Of a stretch of 64,000 nt of DNA, positions 1-8,534 are shown in pieces. The notes under the pieces are model-generated. The model had not been told where the DNA came from, searched no databases, and saw only the letters and a program-made list of their open reading frames with translations. Numbering within the stretch: position 1 is the first letter of the stretch; each line of letters opens with the position of its first letter. The position numbers were made by a program, and so were the translations under genes. Origin of the DNA: Bradyrhizobium retamae (lineage in GTDB: Bacteria > Pseudomonadota > Alphaproteobacteria > Rhizobiales > Xanthobacteraceae); contig NZ_LLYA01000046.1 in assembly GCF_001440415.1 (NCBI RefSeq), forward strand, positions 113,985 to 177,984, given 5' to 3'.

Positions 1-501
1 GTCGAGATCGTAGCCCAATTCCTCCATGCGGGCCTCGAGGTCCTGCTCGGCATACGAGGCTTGCACCTTGAGGCTTAGGCTAATGCGCGACCAACTCGCC
101 GGCAAAGGCAACCGCTCCATGATCGCCTCTGCCGTCGAGACGAGCAAGATGGGCTTCTTTCTTCTGGCAAGACGGCGCAAGACCGAACTCCGCCTGCCGG
201 CGATCTCGCGCGACGGTTCCAGCCCATCGAACGGCAACGTATTCAATCTGGGGAATACGAGAACATCGAGCGATGGATCGAGTGCATGGACGATACCGCC
301 GAGCCGCTCGGCCCTGTTCTCGTCTTCAGCGAGAAACACCAACCCATCGCGACCGGACTTTTTCCACTGCTCACGAAGATGGAGCGCCAACATGCCGAGG
401 GGCGAGGACGTCGAGATCGCGGAAACCGCGGCTTTTCTGCCTTTCTTGGTCGCGCTTTTCCTGATCGCACCGCGGGCGCTGACCTTCTTGCTTTTCTTCA
501 C
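1..501 (-). CDS. Mfd/UvrB-like helicase, N-terminal part (runs off the left edge)
   Basis: Reading the minus strand from a GTG at 501 gives an uninterrupted 167-codon frame that continues past position 1. After a Lys/Arg-rich N-terminus come a segment like the UvrB-homologous N-terminal domain of transcription-repair coupling factors (motifs 'VFPRLNTLPFDGLEPS' and 'RRSSVLRRLARRKKPILLVST'). In Mfd that domain binds UvrA. The catalytic helicase domain would lie outside the window, so whether this is canonical Mfd or the accessory Mfd-like helicase found in some Bradyrhizobium cannot be decided. The start is inferred: an upstream ATG in the same area closes after four codons. The plus-strand frames here are shadows. 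Confidence 0.6.
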   Translation of the reverse strand, partial: MKKSKKVSARGAIRKSATKKGRKAAVSAISTSSPLGMLALHLREQWKKSGRDGLVFLAEDENRAERLGGIVHALDPSLDVLVFPRLNTLPFDGLEPSREIAGRRSSVLRRLARRKKPILLVSTAEAIMERLPLPASWSRISLSLKVQASYAEQDLEARMEELGYDLD

Positions 502-652
502 GAGACTTCCATCGTCTTTCGAGAACCTAGGTGCTGCGAATCGCCGGCAAAATACAAGTTATCCACTTTCTACGCTTCCTTGGATTGCCGCGCTCGACCC
601 GATGCGACCAGATTGATAGACCCGCTTTCCAAGGTGAGATTTGAGTCGGAAT

Positions 653-1062
653 ATGACCGTTGCCATCGAGATTGGTCCGACCGCAACGGGAGAGTCGGCG
701 TCATTAGACCTTGAGGAACTTCTGGCGACACGTCTGCAAGGCAATTCCGGATCCGGCAAGTCCCATCTGTTGCGGCGGCTGCTTGAACAAAGCGCACCGT
801 GGGTACAGCAAGCGGTCATTGATCCCGAAGGCGACTTCGCTACGCTGGCGGAGCAGTACGGTCACGTCGTCATTGACGCGGAGGAACACACCGAGCGCGG
901 CCTACAGATAGCGGCTGAGCGTGCCCGCGTCCATCGCGGTCTCCACCATTCTAAATCTGGAAGGACTCGACGCCGAAAACCAGATGCGGCGTGCCGCGGC
1001 TTTTCTTGGCGGCTTGTTCGATGTTGCACGGGACCACTGGTATCCGATGCTGGTGGTTGTCG
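653..1062 (+). pseudogene. HerA-like (DUF87) ATPase, truncated and frameshifted
   Basis: From the ATG at 653 the frame reads like the start of bacterial HerA/DUF87 ATP-binding proteins: a beta-rich opening, the P-loop 'GNSGSGKSHLLRRLLE', then 'VIDPEGDFATLA'. Near 915-925 the reading frame shifts, and homology continues in another frame as 'LNLEGLDAENQMRRAAAFL' and 'DHWYPMLVVVD', the Walker B region. After about 1062 the match stops abruptly, so the rest of the ATPase is missing. Intact relatives are hexameric DNA translocases acting in DNA repair. The abrupt end a short distance before the first boundary dyad suggests the gene was interrupted when the accessory region was inserted. Confidence 0.6.
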
Positions 1063-1196
1063 ATTCGCCGAGGGAGTCTTCCATCCTGCGCAGCACAAGC
1101 GCCAAGTCATATGGTTTGTGTTCGCAGTCAATGGGTAACTGCCTCACTGAGCCGTTGCATAACTGCTCATGACGCAAATGCACACCCCTGCCCTCA

Positions 1197-1268
1197 ACTG
1201 GTAAGCTTTGTGTAATTACCTTATCAGTTGGACAACTGACTCCATTTGCGACCAAACCCCCTATCAGT
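1197..1268. repeat. Boundary dyad A with flanking half-site
   Basis: A 32-bp imperfect inverted repeat at 1197-1228 has outer arms ACTGGTAAG and CTTATCAGT, one mismatch from the perfect ACTGATAAG/CTTATCAGT arms of copies B, D and E, separated by 14 nt. It is followed by a 24-bp sequence (1235-1258) repeated exactly at 14062-14085, and then a further half-site CCTATCAGT at 1260-1268. The same order of dyad, 24-bp unit and half-site occurs at copy C. It marks the left edge of the defence cargo. See the finding on cassette boundaries. Confidence 0.75.
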
Positions 1269-1386
1269 CGACCACCGACCTACTTTCCCTCATTCCCTGA
1301 AGCTGACCACGATCTGGCTAGCACCCGATCCGCCAGGCCGCACACTCGCAAGGTGCAGTGTCCGCGCCGGACGGCAAGCGGCGTAG

Positions 1387-2985
1387 CTACGACCCGCTCA
1401 GCCAGTCGGTCAGCACTTTGTAGTGCACGGCGAAATCTCTGGCCTCGCTCGGCCCGCCTTTATGATTGATTCCGGCGACCGCACCGTCCTCATCGAGCAG
1501 CGGACCGCCGGACATGCCTTGCGAGAGTTTTTGCGTCACCTCGATCAGCTGAACTGCGCTTTTGGTGGGCAACGACGTTATCGATCCGGATCGGACGTTG
1601 ATTTTGTCGCCTGGGCCAAAGCTCGGAAATCCGAGCGCCGTCGTGTTGTCGCCGGCTTTGAACGTGCGCTTGGATATCTCGAATTCGTAGTACTCGATGG
1701 CCGGAATTTCGTGCGAGAGAACCGCCAGATCGCGGTGTGCATCATTCTTGGCAACCGTCACCTTGAATTTATTCGAAGGCTTGCTGGGGTGATAGACCGC
1801 GATCTCGGTCGCCCCCTCCACGCAGTGCCATGCCGTAACGAGACCTCCCGATTTCAAGAAGAACGCCGTGCCCTGCGCGCTGCCCTCCGCTGCGTCGTCG
1901 CCCCAATGCTCGACCACCCACACCGCACGCTCTCTGACCTCGAAAATCGTGGGCAAAATTTCGAGTTTCTCGGATGGGAAGAGCTTGTTGTAGCGCGAGG
2001 CCAGACCGCGGAAAATCGGATCCGAAGGTCCTTTGATGTGCCCTACCCAGGATATCCGTCCGCGAAGATGCGATACGATGCTCGCTTCGCGACCATACTT
2101 GTCCTTGAGGGCCTTCTGAGCGACCGCAGCGCCCTGCTTTTCAACCACGAACAACGCCGCGCGGATGTTTCGCACGAATTTCCGGTCCACGTTGACGCGC
2201 TCGTTGATCTTAAGGCCCGTCACCGTTCGGCGCGAATGCTTGTCGGCGTAGTGAACCTTCTGCGGATTGATCGCGAAGCCGTTGGACCGGAAAGCGCCGC
2301 GAAGCCGATCCTTGAGTAGATCGGGCGAGAAATTCCCGGCCGGCGGCGGGGGTCCTTCAAACAGCGGTGTCAGAGGCTGGTAGCTGGAGAACGTGATGTC
2401 GTCGGCATACCGGGTGTAGATGCAGCGGCTCTCCTTCGCGATCATCTGCAATTCCTTGTCCATCCGGAAGCAGATCATGTTGGAGATTACCGGACTGCTA
2501 GGTGCACCCTGTGGCAGAACGCCCTCGTTGCAGCAGATTCGCGCCAGGATCTCAGCGACTCGACCGTCGATGCCCAGCGCGCTCATCAGGCCGGAGACGC
2601 GTCCTTCCGTAATGGCCGAAAAGAAGCCTTGGATATCCAAGTTCATCACGAACTTGCTCCGGAGATGAGCCGTAGCGTTCGTCTTGACCGAGCGACCGTT
2701 CACGAAGCCATGAACGGGATTCCTCGGTCTGTATATCGGCGCGAGCGAGGACGCGATCTTGGTCTGCAGCATCTTCAGTCGACGGTCCGGCGCGCTTATG
2801 ACGCGCTTCTTTCCCTCGCCTTTCGAAATCTCGAATTTCTGATACATGCGGCCGCGAAACCACCAGATGTTCTTGAGTTCGGCTGTCGATAGGGCAAGAA
2901 ACTTCAGCAGTTCGGCTTCGCTCGTGAGCTCGTTCGGAACGGTGATCCAGATCGGAGTGACGAAGAACGATGCGAGGCTAGGCAC
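1387..2985 (-). CDS. Retron-like reverse transcriptase fused to trypsin-like protease
   Basis: The 532-aa protein has two domains. Residues about 55-340 form a retron/group II-type reverse transcriptase: 'RVISAP', 'LDIQGFF' (116-122), 'QGAPSSP' (159-165), the catalytic YADD (193-196) and the VTGL motif (255-258) typical of retron-like RTs. Residues about 345-530 form a trypsin-like serine protease with an intact-looking triad: His387 (TAWHC), Asp419 (HRDLAVL) and Ser492 (GMSGGP). RT-protease fusions are known in retron surveys, and retrons are anti-phage systems in which RT, msDNA and an effector form a guarded complex. The GTG start at 2985 has GGGAG five bases upstream and lies inside an inverted repeat with the putative ncRNA. 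Retron-like assignment is firm; the antiviral role is inferred from family and context. Confidence 0.88.
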   Translation of the reverse strand: MPSLASFFVTPIWITVPNELTSEAELLKFLALSTAELKNIWWFRGRMYQKFEISKGEGKKRVISAPDRRLKMLQTKIASSLAPIYRPRNPVHGFVNGRSVKTNATAHLRSKFVMNLDIQGFFSAITEGRVSGLMSALGIDGRVAEILARICCNEGVLPQGAPSSPVISNMICFRMDKELQMIAKESRCIYTRYADDITFSSYQPLTPLFEGPPPPAGNFSPDLLKDRLRGAFRSNGFAINPQKVHYADKHSRRTVTGLKINERVNVDRKFVRNIRAALFVVEKQGAAVAQKALKDKYGREASIVSHLRGRISWVGHIKGPSDPIFRGLASRYNKLFPSEKLEILPTIFEVRERAVWVVEHWGDDAAEGSAQGTAFFLKSGGLVTAWHCVEGATEIAVYHPSKPSNKFKVTVAKNDAHRDLAVLSHEIPAIEYYEFEISKRTFKAGDNTTALGFPSFGPGDKINVRSGSITSLPTKSAVQLIEVTQKLSQGMSGGPLLDEDGAVAGINHKGGPSEARDFAVHYKVLTDWLSGS

Positions 2986-3104
2986 GAGGTCTCCCTTCCA
3001 ATCACGCCAGGCATCCAGCGAGCAACGTGGCGCGCACGATCCTTGATTAGACTTTCGCTCTTACGCCGCAGTTACGACAGCGCGTATGCGAGGGGAGACC
3101 TCGT
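2984..3104 (-). ncRNA. Candidate retron msr-msd RNA upstream of the RT
   Basis: On the RT strand, the 12 nt at 3104-3093 (ACGAGGTCTCCC) are perfectly complementary to the 12 nt at 2995-2984 (GGGAGACCTCGT), giving a long-range stem that encloses about 97 nt. Inside are further pairings: TACGC with GCGTA around 3086 and 3062, and CGCCA with TGGCG nearer the gene. Retron RNAs are delimited by such a1/a2 repeats immediately upstream of the RT, so this region is the natural place for the RT template/primer RNA. The a2-like arm contains the RT ribosome-binding site and first bases of the start codon, which is unusual and could couple RNA folding to RT translation. The exact ends and the branching guanosine are not identified. 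Confidence 0.5.
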
Positions 3105-3246
3105 AGAGTCAATAATAGCAGTGCGTTCCGGGAACGCCACACGTCAGTAACGGAAATTCACATACATATTTGCGTCGTTCCTGTCGGCATGGCTTCCGAT
3201 CAAGGTTATTGAAGAGAGATCGCAGCAACTCGCGAAATCGTTCGCA

Positions 3247-4011
3247 TCACCCGTAGATATCAATCATCTTGGGATCAAGTATCCGTAGAAGCGTCAGCGC
3301 TTCGCCCTCTATCGTCCGGACGCTTTGGACCCCGACGTCGAACTGCTCGATATGTCGGCGATCGAACCAATAGCTCGCCGGCTCTTTCTTGATGGGGCCG
3401 ACTCGGTTGACGCCTGCGAGCGACACACTCACGCTCGATCTCAGGTCGATATCCTCCCGAACCCTCAAGCTTCGGACCGTGATCCCCGGCCATTGCCATT
3501 TCGTGCCGGCCAGATCCTGTGCGATCAGGATCAGAGGCTCGCGCGTCATCCGCATGATCCGGATGCCGGTCGCGGCTAGACTGGCCGAGAATTCGCGCGC
3601 AAGTCCGACTATCGCGTCGAGCGACGTCTCTCCGATCGAATGAAGCTTCGGCTTGATGAGGTATGGCGGAAGGATGAGGTCGGCGGAATAGACGTCGGCC
3701 ATCCGCTCGGCATTTCGCGAGCGCTCGTCCAAGGGGCGCCCGATGTCGTGTGAGCGGCAGACGAACGACTGACCTCGGTGGTGATGCCAATGCCCGAGTT
3801 CATGACCGGTGCTGAACCTTTTCCGGTTCGGTCTCGCTCCATCGCTCACATAGATGATCGCACGGTCCTTGAAACCGATGATCTGAGCCTCGCAGCCGAC
3901 GAGCCGCCTGTACAGGACCTGCGCGCCGACGCAATCGGCGATGGCGAGGAGGTCGATTTCCTTGGCCTCGGAAACGCCGAGTTCGACGAGGAGTTGTTCG
4001 GCCGGCCGCAC
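3247..4011 (-). CDS. ImmA/IrrE-family zinc metallopeptidase (DUF955)
   Basis: A 254-aa protein with the ImmA/IrrE (DUF955) zinc-protease signature HELGH at residues 70-74 within 'RFSTGHELGHW', followed by an Asn-Ala-Glu-Arg-Met-Ala-Asp segment (about 102-107) that supplies the helix typical of the family. Characterised relatives (ImmA of ICEBs1, IrrE/PprI) cleave repressors or regulators in response to stress. It starts four bases after the end of the 142-aa gene and is the last gene of a minus-strand operon headed by a sigma-like factor. Cleavage of a partner encoded in the same operon is an inference. Confidence 0.85.
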   Translation of the reverse strand: MRPAEQLLVELGVSEAKEIDLLAIADCVGAQVLYRRLVGCEAQIIGFKDRAIIYVSDGARPNRKRFSTGHELGHWHHHRGQSFVCRSHDIGRPLDERSRNAERMADVYSADLILPPYLIKPKLHSIGETSLDAIVGLAREFSASLAATGIRIMRMTREPLILIAQDLAGTKWQWPGITVRSLRVREDIDLRSSVSVSLAGVNRVGPIKKEPASYWFDRRHIEQFDVGVQSVRTIEGEALTLLRILDPKMIDIYG

Positions 4012-4015
4012 CAGG

Positions 4016-4444
4016 TCATTCCTTCAAATTGCCGGACTCGTCGATAAGCCCCAGCCGCAGACAAGCTTCGAGGAAGCTGTCGAGATCGTCGTCGGATTCA
4101 ATGCGTCGGTTTCGCGCCGCTATGGTCATGTCGCCGGTGACGTCGACCCTTTTCGTGACGGCAGAGTGGATCTCGCGCTTCTTCGCCGGGTCGAACGATA
4201 GGACCGAAGCGCTGAGGAAGGGTTGAGATTCGTGCGGACGCTGCCGGGCGGTCGCGAATTTCCGACGCTTGGCGGCGATTTCCGGATCCTGGAAAACAGC
4301 GTCGAAGCTTTCTAGCAAATCGTTCGGATCCATGCCCAAGGCGATCAGATACTCGTCCAATGCGGATCCTTCGAGCGAAAAAATCTCCCGCTGAATTTCT
4401 TCCAGGAGCTCTTCGCGAAACGAGAGTTCACGATCGGTCTCCAT
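4016..4444 (-). CDS. Hypothetical acidic 142-aa protein, middle gene of the sigma/peptidase operon
   Basis: I do not recognise this family. The protein is acidic and mostly predicted helical, without membrane segment or signal peptide. The N-terminus is Glu-rich ('LSFREELLEEIQREIF') and the C-terminus carries a short helical 'SDDDLDSFLEACLRLGLID' segment. Its ATG at 4444 shares one base with the stop codon of the sigma-like gene, and its stop lies four bases before the ImmA/IrrE gene, so the three are almost certainly co-translated. Position between a sigma-like factor and a regulatory protease makes it a candidate anti-sigma factor or protease substrate, but nothing in its sequence proves that. 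Confidence 0.65.
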   Translation of the reverse strand: METDRELSFREELLEEIQREIFSLEGSALDEYLIALGMDPNDLLESFDAVFQDPEIAAKRRKFATARQRPHESQPFLSASVLSFDPAKKREIHSAVTKRVDVTGDMTIAARNRRIESDDDLDSFLEACLRLGLIDESGNLKE

Positions 4445-4971
4445 CACAATTTCCCTTCCTTGTAGAGGGAAGCACCCCACTTCTTCATTCTCTTCATGAC
4501 GGTTTCATAGTTCGTTACGTCCCACCCAGTTTCGGCAAGGATTTCCGCCCGCGTCGCATTGTCGCCCAGGAGGATCAGCAGCGTTTCCACCTCCTCGTCC
4601 TTGCAGATCTTGAAGATCTGCTCGCGGAGATACGCATCCTCCTGGGAAGGCCCCAAATCCTGCGCAAGTTCGATCGGGTCGGGCGCATCGACGGATGCGG
4701 CGACGAGCCGTTTTCCCTCGACACGACGGACGGTGGCGCTTCGGCGCCGATCGTTGGACGCGATACTGTTCACAGCGCCCGACAGCACTTCGAACGCATC
4801 TTCTCCGGCCTTCGAATCCGGATTCAGCCAACGTGCCCGAGCGCCTTGAAGGAGGTCATCCGCTTGCAAGGTGGTTCCGCGCGCCTTCACCCGCGCCAAG
4901 GCGGCCAGCTTCTTCCGCTGGTCCGCAGTGAGCGTCAGCAATGCCGCCGCTTTGGGAGATTGATCGGTCAA
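4444..4971 (-). CDS. Sigma-70/ECF-like RNA polymerase sigma factor
   Basis: The 175-aa product resembles a group of ECF-like sigma proteins: 'LTADQRKKLAALARVKARG' and 'LQADDLLQGARARWL' match region 2, and the C-terminal 'ATRAEILAETGWDVTNYETVMKR' looks like a region 4 helix-turn-helix. The chosen start is TTG at 4971, preceded by GGAGGA seven bases upstream; the open frame runs much further upstream, but only antisense to the MBL gene. The gene diverges from the MBL/E2-E1-JAB/patatin operon across a 144-bp spacer, which suggests it could control that operon, itself, or both. Assignment is by sequence style; no target promoter was identified. Confidence 0.7.
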   Translation of the reverse strand: MTDQSPKAAALLTLTADQRKKLAALARVKARGTTLQADDLLQGARARWLNPDSKAGEDAFEVLSGAVNSIASNDRRRSATVRRVEGKRLVAASVDAPDPIELAQDLGPSQEDAYLREQIFKICKDEEVETLLILLGDNATRAEILAETGWDVTNYETVMKRMKKWGASLYKEGKL

Positions 4972-5115
4972 TCGGCTTCCTCCAAAGCCATAGCTCGCGA
5001 ATCGAGCGAAGTCGGAAATAAGATTTAGCGAAATTTCTCGTCCGACTTCGCGCCGGTCGCGAGCTTTGGACGGTAGGAGCTCATTCGAGCCGGAATACCA
5101 TTCTGAGAGACCGAT

Positions 5116-6252
5116 ATGACAGCCAAACTGACCTTTCATCCTCTCGGCAACGCCGACTGCACCCGCATCGACATGGCCAACGGCCGCAAGATGTTGGTCG
5201 ATTACGCCGACATGCGCAATCCCGCCGACATGTGGGATGCCCGCATCGACCTGCCCGAGGTGCTCAAGGCCGACCTGCGCGCCACAAAGCGCGATTACTA
5301 CGATGTGGTATGTTACACCCATCTCGACGACGACCACTGCTGCGGTTCGGGCGACTTCTTCTGGCTCGAACATGCCGCCAAGTACCAAGGCGAAGGCCGG
5401 ATCAAGATCGACGAGTTGTGGGTGCCGGCCGCGGCGATCCTGGAGGACGGTTGCGAGGATAGCGCCCGCATCATCCGTCAGGAGGCGCGGCACCGGCTGC
5501 GCGTCGGAAAGGGCATCCGCGTCTTCTCGCGCCCGACCAAGCTCAAGGAATGGCTGGAGAAACAGGGGCTGACGTTGGAATCGCGCGCGCACCTCATCAC
5601 CGACGCCGGCCAGTACGTGCCCGGCTTCTCGATGTTCGGTCCCGAGCGCGTCCAGTTCTTCATCCATAGCCCCTTCGGCTGGCATCAGAACGAAAGCGAG
5701 ATCATCGACCGCAACCAGCACAGCGTGGTCTTTCAGGCGACGTTCCTGGAGGGACGCCGCGAGACCTGCGCGCTGTTCATGTCGGACATCAACTACGACT
5801 CGATCAACCAGATCGTGATCACGTCCAAACGCCACGGCAACCAGGACCGGCTGCTGTGGGATATCTTCAAGATTCCGCACCACTGCTCCTACAAGTCCAT
5901 CGGGCCGGAAAAGGGCGACGACATCACCAAGCCGACCGACGAGGTCAAGTGGCTGTGCGAGACGCAGGGGCGCGAGCGCTCCATCATGATGTCCACCAGC
6001 TGGTCGATCCCGTCCAAGGGCAGCGACGACGACCTCGATCCGCAGCCGCCGCATCGCCAGGCCGCGGCCTATTACCGGTCGGTCGCCGATCTCAAGGACG
6101 GCCAGTTCAAGGTCACCATGGACCTGCCCTCGAAGAGCAAACCCAAGGCGAGCACCATCGAGATCACCGACCGCGGGGCCCAGTTGTTGCTCGTTTCCGC
6201 CGCCGCCGCCGGGGCGGTGAGCGTCGCGGCGACCCCGGTGCGGGCGGGCTAG
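5116..6252 (+). CDS. Metallo-beta-lactamase-fold hydrolase with C-terminal Gly, first gene of a ubiquitin-like operon
   Basis: The 378-aa protein has a metallo-beta-lactamase (ComEC-like) core: the metal motif HLDDDH at residues 69-74, a later Asp in 'ALFMSDINYDS', and 'IFKIPHHCSYKS' providing further ligands. After the core come a polar linker and a short hydrophobic Ala-rich segment, and the protein ends in Val-Arg-Ala-Gly. MBL-fold proteins encoded beside E1/E2/JAB genes have been noted in surveys of bacterial ubiquitin-like operons. In type II CBASS the E1/E2 enzyme joins the C-terminal residue of a partner to targets, so the terminal Gly here is of interest. The next gene begins two bases after its stop. 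Confidence 0.82.
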   Translation: MTAKLTFHPLGNADCTRIDMANGRKMLVDYADMRNPADMWDARIDLPEVLKADLRATKRDYYDVVCYTHLDDDHCCGSGDFFWLEHAAKYQGEGRIKIDELWVPAAAILEDGCEDSARIIRQEARHRLRVGKGIRVFSRPTKLKEWLEKQGLTLESRAHLITDAGQYVPGFSMFGPERVQFFIHSPFGWHQNESEIIDRNQHSVVFQATFLEGRRETCALFMSDINYDSINQIVITSKRHGNQDRLLWDIFKIPHHCSYKSIGPEKGDDITKPTDEVKWLCETQGRERSIMMSTSWSIPSKGSDDDLDPQPPHRQAAAYYRSVADLKDGQFKVTMDLPSKSKPKASTIEITDRGAQLLLVSAAAAGAVSVAATPVRAG

Positions 6253-6254
6253 GC

Positions 6255-8534
6255 GTGGCGATCCATACCTGGTGGACCTCCTTCGGCGAGGCGACGACGG
6301 TCGACGGCGTCGCCTCCGGTCCGGCGCGTTCGTTCGTGGATGCCGCGCTCGCCGGACTCCCGGCGACCACGCTCGTCGAGATCAAGGAGGACAAGACGAC
6401 CGGGTATGTCGGCGTCCATGTCGAGATCGACGTCGAACGCCCGCAGGACCTCGCCTACCCAATCCGCGCCCGAGAGCCGATCGGCATTCTCTTCTCATCG
6501 CCACATGTCCGGCCGACAGTTCTGGCGCTGCGGAGCGACTTCCCGCACACCATGCATCAGAACGGCGTGCCCGAAGAAATGCCTTTCTCACTGTGCGTCG
6601 ACGATCGGCCGTGGCCGGAAGCTCGTCTCACCAATACGCCGACCGAATTCTCGCGGCTCACCCAGCTTTGGCTCGCCAAGGCGGCGCGCGGCGAGCTGCA
6701 CGATCCGGCGCAACCGCCGGATCCGCTCTTCTACGGCGCGGACATGGCCCTCGTTCTGCCGCGCGGCGTCTTCGAGGCCGGCTCCGCGACCTCCGAGTTC
6801 GCAGGCTTCGTGCGCACCGACAGCCAGGGTCTGGTGTTTGCCATTCCGTCCAAGCAGGCCCCGCCGGGCGGTATCGCCCTGACGGTGATGGCCTTCTCGC
6901 TACCGCCGCAGGTCATGACATCGATCCGCCGCCTGCCTCGGACCCTCGAAAGCCTAGCGGCAGAACTCGCGCCGACCGGCCTCAAGCTGCTCGACGAGAT
7001 CAAGGATAGATTGAAGGCATGGACCGGCATCGCGGACGACGGCGCCAGGCGGATGGCCTGCCGGCTCGCCATCGTCGTCGGTCTCCCCGTGACCACCGAA
7101 GAGGGTCGCGGCGCCGACGACTTCCGAGCCTTCATCACCACCAACACCGCGGGTGAGATCGGCGTCCTTCTGGGCGTGTTGCACGCCAACAACAGCAACG
7201 TCGGCAAGGGCTACGTCCGGGCATTCCCCGAAACGCCGGTCGCCGGAGCTTCGTTGCCTGTCGCACCGGCGCAGGTCCATTTCGCTTTCGATCGGGATCT
7301 CGCTGCATCGATCGCCGGCGCCGCAGCCGCGGACCGAAGGAAGGTCGTCATGATCGGCGCCGGGTCGCTTGGCTCACAACTCGGCATAGATCTCGCGCGC
7401 GAAGGCGCTTTCGAGTGGACCATCGTGGACGATGACGTGCTGTTGCCGCACAACTTGGCTCGCCATGCGCTGTTGGCCGACGAGATCGGCGCGCCAAAGG
7501 CCAACGCGCTGGCCAGGCAGATTACGGCGCTGTTGAACGAGCCCCAATCCGCGATCGTCGCCGACGTGCTTGCGCCGAATGCGGATCGGCAGAAGGCCCT
7601 CGATGCGGCCTATGCCGTCGCCTCAGTCATCATCGACGCATCGGCTTCGGTCGGCGTCGCCCGTCATTTGAGCGATCTGCCGTTTGCCGCACGGCGCGTC
7701 TGCGCCTTCTTCAATCCTTCGGGCACCGCCGTCGTCCTGCTTACGGAAGACGTGCGGCGCGACGTCACGCTGCGCGATCTCGAGGCACAATATCACCGTC
7801 TTATCCTGACCGAGCCGTCTCTGGCCGATCATCTCGATGCTTCGCAAGGTGGCGTGCGCTACAGCGGCTCGTGCCGCTCACTGACCAACAGGATCCCGGC
7901 GACCCGAGCCGCGTTGCTGAGCGCGCTGGCGGCAAGGGGCATAGCCGACTCGCTTTCGAGCGATGATGCCAAGATGACAGTCTGGACGCTCGGCGCGGAC
8001 GGTTCGGTCTCCGTCGTGCAGCGGAACGGCGAAACCGTCACGCGCGCCGAGATCGGTGCCTGGCAGGTGAGCTACGATCGCGGGTTCTTGGATCAGCTTT
8101 CCGCGCTACGCGACGGGCGCTTGCCCAACGAGACCGGCGGAGCCATCGTCGGCATCGCCGACTTTAGCCGCAACTCTCTTCACCTCGCCCATGCGTTTCC
8201 CCAGCCGGAGGACAGTCTCGGCAGCCCGACGCGTTTCGAGCGCGGCGTGGTCGGCCTGGCCCAATCCATCGACGACGTCGCCCGCCGGTCGATGCACCAA
8301 GTGCGGTATCTCGGCGAATGGCACTCCCATCCGCGTTATGCGAACGCGCGTCCGAGCGACACTGACATCGCCCAACTCGCTTATCTGGGCAGCGAGCTCG
8401 CGGCGGACGGGTTGCCCGGCCTGATGGCCATCGCAGCACACCACGCGGACTTCTCGCTTCTCAGCTTCGACCCGTCGCTCTGCCGGCAGGAACGGCGCAT
8501 CCTCAGGGTGGCCATTCACCCTGGGCATGATTGA
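6255..8534 (+). CDS. E2-E1-JAB triple-domain ubiquitin-conjugation-like protein
   Basis: The 759-aa protein fuses three modules. The N-terminal E2-like domain has a probable catalytic Cys114 in 'PFSLCVDD'. The middle E1/ThiF adenylation domain has the nucleotide loop GAGSLGS (368-374), 'DDDVLLPHNLARH' and a candidate thioester Cys540. The C-terminal JAB/JAMM deconjugase has Glu626, 'EWHSHP' (His690, His692) and Ser701/Asp704, a complete zinc motif. Separate homologues are Cap2 (E2-E1) and Cap3 (JAB) of type II CBASS; single-chain fusions are known from bacterial ubiquitin-like operon surveys. GTG at 6255 is chosen because it follows the MBL stop and precedes the conserved sequence. No separate ubiquitin-like protein or CD-NTase is encoded nearby. 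Confidence 0.88.
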   Translation: MAIHTWWTSFGEATTVDGVASGPARSFVDAALAGLPATTLVEIKEDKTTGYVGVHVEIDVERPQDLAYPIRAREPIGILFSSPHVRPTVLALRSDFPHTMHQNGVPEEMPFSLCVDDRPWPEARLTNTPTEFSRLTQLWLAKAARGELHDPAQPPDPLFYGADMALVLPRGVFEAGSATSEFAGFVRTDSQGLVFAIPSKQAPPGGIALTVMAFSLPPQVMTSIRRLPRTLESLAAELAPTGLKLLDEIKDRLKAWTGIADDGARRMACRLAIVVGLPVTTEEGRGADDFRAFITTNTAGEIGVLLGVLHANNSNVGKGYVRAFPETPVAGASLPVAPAQVHFAFDRDLAASIAGAAAADRRKVVMIGAGSLGSQLGIDLAREGAFEWTIVDDDVLLPHNLARHALLADEIGAPKANALARQITALLNEPQSAIVADVLAPNADRQKALDAAYAVASVIIDASASVGVARHLSDLPFAARRVCAFFNPSGTAVVLLTEDVRRDVTLRDLEAQYHRLILTEPSLADHLDASQGGVRYSGSCRSLTNRIPATRAALLSALAARGIADSLSSDDAKMTVWTLGADGSVSVVQRNGETVTRAEIGAWQVSYDRGFLDQLSALRDGRLPNETGGAIVGIADFSRNSLHLAHAFPQPEDSLGSPTRFERGVVGLAQSIDDVARRSMHQVRYLGEWHSHPRYANARPSDTDIAQLAYLGSELAADGLPGLMAIAAHHADFSLLSFDPSLCRQERRILRVAIHPGHD

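Noticed and set aside
26..714. Long plus-strand frames at the left edge
   Set aside because: They are antisense to the Mfd-like frame on the minus strand, which has recognisable conserved sequence; the plus frames have none.
4972..6054. Minus-strand extension of the sigma-like frame across the MBL gene
   Set aside because: The extension is antisense to the MBL coding sequence; GGAGGA and TTG at 4971 give a better start for the sigma-like protein.
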